NCBI GenBank assembly: GCA_021151805.1 | Contig: JAGKWN010000024.1 | Span: 1 to 44,902, forward strand | Direction: 5' to 3' | DNA: 44,902 bases | DNA from: Cytophagaceae bacterium | GTDB lineage: Bacteria > Bacteroidota > Bacteroidia > Cytophagales > Cytophagaceae | Shown here: one piece after another, positions 41,052 through 44,902 of the stretch | Position numbering within the stretch: the first letter of the stretch is position 1 | How the letters are laid out: every line of letters starts with the position of its first letter | Position numbers and translations under genes: made by a program | The notes under the pieces: generated by a model | Seen by the model: the letters and a program-made list of their open reading frames with translations, nothing else | Told to the model about the DNA's origin: nothing | The model's database searches: none

Positions 41052-41086
41052 GCTGAAGGCGGAACGCTTAACGCTTAATGCTTGAG
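41052..41086. repeat. 7-bp periodic array (GCTTAAC type), five units
   Basis: Units start at 41052, 41059, 41066, 41073 and 41080, each GC plus five bases (for example GCTTAAC, GCTTAAT). It begins 2 nt after the cyclophilin stop. Confidence 0.7.
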
Positions 41087-41158
41087 TCGATCTTAATTTA
41101 CTATTAGCTCATTTATTAAAAGAACTGAAATAGTTATTCACCACAAATAAAATCTAGA

Positions 41159-41193
41159 GCTTTTGGCGTTTAGTCTTAAGCTTTAGGCCTTCT
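41159..41193. repeat. 7-bp periodic array (GCTTTAG type), five units
   Basis: Units start at 41159, 41166, 41173, 41180 and 41187 (for example GCTTTAG; one unit begins GT). It is followed within 10 nt by the short repeat B copy. Confidence 0.65.
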
Positions 41194-41202
41194 ATCAACC
41201 CC

Positions 41203-41256
41203 GGTCTGTGGCACACAGAACGGAATGATGGTTTGTGTGACACAGACCATGGTGAT
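41203..41256. repeat. Repeat B, short copy 3
   Basis: Two end-palindromes of the repeat B family, GGTCTGTGGCACACAGAAC and GGTTTGTGTGACACAGACC, are only about 10 nt apart, so the AT-rich core is missing. The outer right flank TGGTGATGG matches copy 2. Confidence 0.75.
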
Positions 41257-41302
41257 GGTAACTGCAAACAACAACAAATAATAATCATTAATAACCAAAC
41301 AA

Positions 41303-41344
41303 GCTTTAGGCCTTCAGCCTTCAGCTTTAGGCTTAAAGCTTATG
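41303..41344. repeat. 7-bp periodic array (GCTTTAG/GCCTTCA type), six units ending in a start codon
   Basis: Units start at 41303, 41310, 41317, 41324, 41331 and 41338. The last unit, GCTTATG, includes the ATG of the RmlD-like gene at 41342-41344, so the array occupies the whole upstream leader. Confidence 0.75.
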
Positions 41345-42238
41345 AAAATATTAATCACCGGTAGCAATGGTTTGCTCGGACAGAAATTAGTTTCTCTTTT
41401 ATACTTACTGCCTGAAGTAACATTGATTGCTACAGCCCGTGGTGCAAACAGAGATGAGATCTATGAAGATTATATCTACGAGTCCATGGATATTACTTCG
41501 GAGGAAAATGTGTTGGCGGTTTTTAGAAAACACAAACCGGATGCAGTTATTCATACCGCTGCCATGACACATGTTGACCAATGCGAGCTGAATAAGGAAG
41601 CTTGCGTGGATCAGAATATTACAGCCGTGAACCACATCATTAAAGCCAGCAAAGAAGTTGGCGCATTCTTATTGCATGTATCAACCGATTTTATCTTTGA
41701 TGGCAAGCGCGGACCATTAACGGAAGATGAAGTTCCAAATCCGGTTAATTATTATGGCTGGACGAAATGGGAGGCTGAGAAAGCAGTTGAGCAGTCTGGA
41801 TTGAAATGGGCCATTGCACGCACGGTACTGGTGTATGGTGTGGTGCAGGATATGAGCCGCAGCAATATTGTGTTGTGGGTGAAGAATAGTCTTGAACAGA
41901 AAAAAGAAATCAATGTTGTAAACGATCAGTGGCGTACACCAACCTTGGCAGAAGACTTAGCAATGGGCTGCTGGCTGATTGTTAAAAATGGAGCAACAGG
42001 CATCTTCAATATTTCCGGAGAAGAAATGATCAGTCCGTATGACCTGGCACATAAAGTTGCCGACGTATGGAGCCTTGATAAAGGACTGATCAAACAAGCC
42101 GATTCATCAACCTTTACACAACCTGCGATGCGTCCGCCGAAGACCGGTTTTATCATAGACAAAGCAAAAAAACAATTAGGCTACAAACCGCATACCATCA
42201 TCGAAGGGTTGGAACTGGTGAAAGAGCAATTACAGTAG
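41342..42238 (+). CDS. RmlD-like dTDP-4-dehydrorhamnose reductase (extended SDR)
   Basis: 298 residues. NAD(P)-binding GSNGLLGQK at 7-15, STDFIFDGKRGP near 114-125, and the catalytic Y138/K142 pair in YYGWTK define an extended SDR of the RmlD family. HTAAMTHVDQCE and DQWRTPTLAEDLA are further RmlD blocks. It likely makes dTDP-rhamnose or another deoxysugar for surface polysaccharide, though no other rml gene is present. The start codon is the end of a heptad array and the stop (42236-42238) lies inside another repeat, so both gene ends are set in repeats. Confidence 0.85.
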   Translation: MKILITGSNGLLGQKLVSLLYLLPEVTLIATARGANRDEIYEDYIYESMDITSEENVLAVFRKHKPDAVIHTAAMTHVDQCELNKEACVDQNITAVNHIIKASKEVGAFLLHVSTDFIFDGKRGPLTEDEVPNPVNYYGWTKWEAEKAVEQSGLKWAIARTVLVYGVVQDMSRSNIVLWVKNSLEQKKEINVVNDQWRTPTLAEDLAMGCWLIVKNGATGIFNISGEEMISPYDLAHKVADVWSLDKGLIKQADSSTFTQPAMRPPKTGFIIDKAKKQLGYKPHTIIEGLELVKEQLQ

Positions 42239-42302
42239 GGGCGTATTGCATACGCCCTTTTTCTACAATGGTTTAATCCGGGCGTATGCAATACGCCCCT
42301 AC
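42235..42302. repeat. REP-like palindrome pair (GGGCGTAT)
   Basis: Two 23-bp arms (42235-42257 and 42280-42302) are exact reverse complements, 22 nt apart. Each contains GGGCGTATTGCATACGCCC or its complement, itself a near-palindrome. The left arm includes the TAG stop of the RmlD-like gene. Similar GTAGGGGCG-type sequences are, to my recollection, scattered in many bacterial genomes. Confidence 0.85.
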
Positions 42303-42497
42303 GGGAAAATTTTATACACATGAAATTTTACCCCGGTTTTTATAAAAACAATATTTTTTGCAGTATATCCGTTCAGATTTAAACATCTTTTCTTTAAAAA
42401 AGGATATTTTTTAGAACGAAGGCCTGAAATCGTTAACAAAGGATAATAATTTATCCGTGTAACCCATTCATTTGTAGGATATTAATTGAGGCATTTG

Positions 42498-42529
42498 TTT
42501 GTTTGTCGGAATTCTTTGTACTAGATTTG
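42498..42529 (+). promoter_or_regulatory. Promoter upstream of the candidate short RNA
   Basis: TTTG at 42498-42501, a 20-nt spacer and TAGATTTG at 42522-42529 match the Bacteroidota consensus. Two further TTTG copies flank the -33 box. The next open reading frame starts only at 42696. Confidence 0.65.
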
Positions 42530-42536
42530 TAGTATA

Positions 42537-42662
42537 AGTTTATGGAGTACCTGTAGGGAAACATCATTGAACATGTCTTACATAGCCAACTTTTGTTCGT
42601 TTAGTTGGTGAATAAGTTGATAAAAGGGTTAAGAGTGGTGCTGATAACGCCACTCTTTTTTT
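42537..42662 (+). ncRNA. Candidate short RNA or terminated leader upstream of the AGCS gene
   Basis: From the predicted start near 42537 to the terminator at 42631-42662 is about 125 nt. Three hairpins can form: TGTAGGG with TCTTACA (42552-42558 with 42576-42582, including G-U pairs), CCAACT with AGTTGG (42586-42591 with 42603-42608), and the terminator stem AAGAGTGG with CCACTCTT (42631-42638 with 42650-42657) followed by seven T. A 12-codon frame from 42573 ends before the terminator and could be a leader peptide. No known riboswitch is recognised. The region 42303-42497 upstream holds nothing else I can support. Confidence 0.45.
42631..42662 (+). terminator. Intrinsic terminator in front of the AGCS gene
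   Basis: AAGAGTGG/CCACTCTT stem with an 11-nt loop and a seven-T run, 34 nt before the symporter ATG. As no gene precedes it on this strand, it ends a short RNA or acts as an attenuator. Confidence 0.8.
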
Positions 42663-42695
42663 GTTCCTATAGATTTTTCTCTCTTATTTTATACA

Positions 42696-44150
42696 ATGTC
42701 AGATATAAAAAATTTAGATGCAGCGATCAATGCATTCATCGGTCCGGTCTCGGATTTTATTACTTCAATTATTTTTTATTCAATTCCTGTTTCAGGTGTA
42801 GATGTACCTTTGATAGTGCTGTGGCTGATTACTGCAGGAGTATTCTTTTTTTTCTATCTCAAAGCCATTAATATCACACGGTTTGGTTTAGCAATTAATA
42901 TTGTACGCGGGAAATACGATGATCCCGATTCGAAAGGAGAGGTGAATCACTTTCAGGCGTTGGCAACGGCTTTGTCAGGCACCGTTGGTTTAGGCAATAT
43001 TTCAGGTGTAGCGGTTGCGATCGCGCTCGGCGGACCGGGTGCAACCTTCTGGATGGTTGTGGCGGGTTTCTTCGGCATGATGACCAAGTTTGCAGAATGC
43101 ACGTTAGGTGTCAAGTACCGTCAGGTGAGCGCGGAGGGGATTGTATCGGGCGGACCAATGTATTTTCTGCGTGATGGGTTAAAAGCAAAAGGTTTACCGG
43201 TGCTGGGTAAAGTGCTTGCAGCCTTGTTTGCACTGATGTGTATTGGAGGCGCGCTTGGAGGCGGCAATATGTTTCAGAGTAATCAGGTAACCGCACAGCT
43301 CGTTGCAGAAACGGGTGGGAGTGCGAGCTGGTTCAGCACCAATCTGTGGCTGCCGGGTTTAATCTTAAGTTTGCTGGTTGGAAGCGTGATCATTGGCGGT
43401 TTAAAATCGATTGCAAATGTGACCGAAAAGATCGTTCCTTTCATGTGTGCATTGTACGTAATCACTTGTCTGTATATTATTTTCGCACGTTACGATGAAA
43501 TTCCTGAAACATTTATGCTGATCATAAATGGAGCATTCAATGCTGAAGCAATGTATGGGGGCGTGCTGGGCGTGCTGATCACGGGTTTCAGGCGCGCATC
43601 TTTTTCAAACGAAGCAGGCGTGGGTTCGGCATCGATTGCACACTCAGCTGTAAAGACGAAAGAACCCGTAACGGAAGGCCTGGTATCTTTACTCGAACCG
43701 TTTTTGGATACCATCGTGATCTGCACCATGACCGCGCTGGTGATTGTTATTTCCGGGGCGTACCAGGAAGTAGGTAAAGATGGTATTACACTTACTACGC
43801 ATGCCTTCTCGAGCACAGTTAGCTGGTTTCATTACATACTTTCCATTAGTGTATTTCTGTTTGCTTTTGCTACCATGATCTCCTGGTCGTATTATGGTTT
43901 GAAGTCGTGGGGCTATTTGTTTGGTGCAGGCAGGACTTCAGAGTTGATCTATAAATTTATTTATTGCTTTTTTATTGTTGTAGGTTCATCGATGAGTCTT
44001 ACCAAAGTAGTTGATTTTTCAGATGCCATGATCTTTTCCATGAGCATTTTTAATATTATAGGTTTGTATCTGCTGGCGGGGGAATTAAAGCAGGATATGA
44101 ATCAGTTTTTACATAAAATAGATACAGGAATTATTAAAAAACACAAGTAA
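42696..44150 (+). CDS. AGCS-family sodium:alanine/glycine symporter
   Basis: 484 residues with about ten or eleven membrane segments. The AGCS signature ALSGTVGLGNISGVAVAIALGGPGATFWM (split across helices) and FFGMMTKFAECTLGVKYR are present, as is GFRRASFSNEAGVGSASIAHSA, another conserved family block. It imports alanine or glycine with Na+ through the inner membrane. A terminator lies 34 nt upstream, so expression needs readthrough or an internal promoter. The downstream ComEA-like gene starts 9 nt after the stop. Confidence 0.93.
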   Translation: MSDIKNLDAAINAFIGPVSDFITSIIFYSIPVSGVDVPLIVLWLITAGVFFFFYLKAINITRFGLAINIVRGKYDDPDSKGEVNHFQALATALSGTVGLGNISGVAVAIALGGPGATFWMVVAGFFGMMTKFAECTLGVKYRQVSAEGIVSGGPMYFLRDGLKAKGLPVLGKVLAALFALMCIGGALGGGNMFQSNQVTAQLVAETGGSASWFSTNLWLPGLILSLLVGSVIIGGLKSIANVTEKIVPFMCALYVITCLYIIFARYDEIPETFMLIINGAFNAEAMYGGVLGVLITGFRRASFSNEAGVGSASIAHSAVKTKEPVTEGLVSLLEPFLDTIVICTMTALVIVISGAYQEVGKDGITLTTHAFSSTVSWFHYILSISVFLFAFATMISWSYYGLKSWGYLFGAGRTSELIYKFIYCFFIVVGSSMSLTKVVDFSDAMIFSMSIFNIIGLYLLAGELKQDMNQFLHKIDTGIIKKHK

Positions 44151-44159
44151 ACTTTTATC

Positions 44160-44813
44160 ATGTCTTTTCAATCAGCTAAACAAGCCAGCGGTTCAGGCAA
44201 CCGCGAGGCTAAAGGATTTTTATTTTTAATCACCATTTTATTGTTGCCCTTTCTTATTCAATATACATACAGGGCTTTGTTTTATATACCGAAGAAAATT
44301 GTATTGCCGGTTACCTATCTGAATGATACCTGTGAAGCCAAGAAGGAATACGACTCTTACAACTATCCAACGAAAGCTGCTGCGTTTACTGGTGCTGCCA
44401 AAAGTTCAAACAAAGTAACACGCACCTATACGAGTGTGGAATTGAATGCAGCAGATTCTGCCACGCTTGAAACGTTGCCCGGTATTGGTCCGGCGTTTGC
44501 GTCGCGCATCATCAAATACCGCACACTGCTTGGAGGTTATTTAAAAGTGGAACAACTAAAAGAAGTGTATGGTATGCCTGAAGAAACCTATGAACGGATC
44601 AAGCCCTTGTGTACGATAAGCGCAACAAATGTGAAAATGATTGCCGCAGAAGCCCTATGGAAAACGCCTTATAAATTTTATCACCCTTATTTGAGTAAGG
44701 AGTTGAAAGCTGCAATCAATGCCAAACAGAAGAGTGAAGCTTATTCAGAAGCAGCGCTGAGAGCGCTGATTGAGGTAAGTGATGCAAGGTTGGGATTGTA
44801 TATGGGGTGGTAA
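44160..44813 (+). CDS. ComEA-like helix-hairpin-helix DNA-binding membrane protein
   Basis: 217 residues with an N-terminal membrane anchor (about 20-42) and one canonical HhH pair at about 96-150: LNAADSATLETLPGIGPAFA, then LLGGYLKVEQLKEVYGM. A second, weaker copy follows after 155 (WKTPYKFYHPYLSKELKAAI). This layout is that of ComEA DNA receptors, so it likely binds DNA in the periplasm; a role in transformation is inferred. It is probably co-transcribed with the AGCS gene (9-nt gap). A heptad array begins after its stop. Confidence 0.87.
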   Translation: MSFQSAKQASGSGNREAKGFLFLITILLLPFLIQYTYRALFYIPKKIVLPVTYLNDTCEAKKEYDSYNYPTKAAAFTGAAKSSNKVTRTYTSVELNAADSATLETLPGIGPAFASRIIKYRTLLGGYLKVEQLKEVYGMPEETYERIKPLCTISATNVKMIAAEALWKTPYKFYHPYLSKELKAAINAKQKSEAYSEAALRALIEVSDARLGLYMGW

Positions 44814-44831
44814 TTATGAATGGCAAATGAT

Positions 44832-44902
44832 AATTATGAATTATGAATTATGAATTATGAATTATGAATTATGAATGATGAATTATGAATTATGAATTAT
44901 GA
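44832..44902. repeat. 7-bp tandem repeat (GAATTAT), cut by the window end
   Basis: Nine full 7-bp units from 44838 (one variant, GAATGAT) with partial units at both ends. It is the most regular of the heptad arrays and continues past the window. Confidence 0.9.

Noticed and set aside
42537..42662. A glycine riboswitch before the AGCS symporter
   Set aside because: The conserved glycine aptamer core is not visible. The region is better described as an unclassified short RNA or attenuator.
44832..44902. Phase-variable coding repeat
   Set aside because: Seven-base units could shift a frame, but the array lies after the ComEA-like stop and no gene reads through it within the window.

Overview
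The window looks like chromosomal DNA of a gliding, cellulolytic-type Bacteroidota, most likely Cytophagales and close to Cytophaga hutchinsonii. This is inferred from three secreted proteins with type IX secretion (T9SS) C-terminal sorting domains (two type A, one gliding-motility or CHU_C-like type B), a PorE-like OmpA protein, a DUF4293 protein, an alternative GlmU-family protein, promoters of the TTTG-N19/21-TAnnTTTG kind, moderate GC and no obvious Shine-Dalgarno sequences. It is mainly a core-genome region with no phage, IS element, CRISPR array, rRNA or tRNA that I can support.

Layout. 0-7 kb: a secreted metalloprotease, a lipid-kinase/phosphatidate-phosphatase gene pair on the minus strand, and a secreted LRR-PKD protein. 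7-14 kb: a minus-strand run with a fused oligopeptide-type ABC ATPase, RNase R, a polyprenyl synthase and rhomboid, preceded by a small conserved gene and lipB. 14-16 kb: an UPF0102 protein, manA and a flavin-barrel protein. 16-20 kb: a DtxR/MntR-type regulator divergent from a di-heme oxidoreductase, a Rieske lipoprotein and an outer-membrane porin, with a candidate DtxR-type operator between them. 20-20.6 kb: a nest of two small palindromic repeat families. 20.6-32 kb: a minus-strand series (sterol-desaturase-like, GH3 lipoprotein and partner lipoprotein, pgi, MORN-like protein, htpG, T9SS cargo, PorE-like OmpA, DUF4293). 32-35 kb: truA and an ABC exporter pair, then a PyrR-like gene. 36-45 kb: rpmE (type B L31), a GlmU-like protein, holB, hemC, periplasmic cyclophilin, RmlD-like reductase, AGCS symporter and ComEA-like protein.

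The most unusual feature is not a gene. At least ten intergenic arrays share an exact 7-bp period although their sequences fall into several unrelated families. Some run into gene boundaries: one array ends in the ATG of the RmlD-like gene, and others contain stop codons of flanking genes. Two palindromic miniature elements, an inter-phylum-looking GGGCGTAT palindrome pair, an 11-bp tandem array upstream of rpmE, and a candidate short RNA (own promoter, three hairpins, terminator) upstream of the AGCS gene add to the non-coding structure.

Functionally, the best candidate for a little-described system is the metal-regulator/di-heme/Rieske/porin cluster. It looks like an envelope redox module under metal control. 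All functions here are read from motifs by eye; no database search was run.
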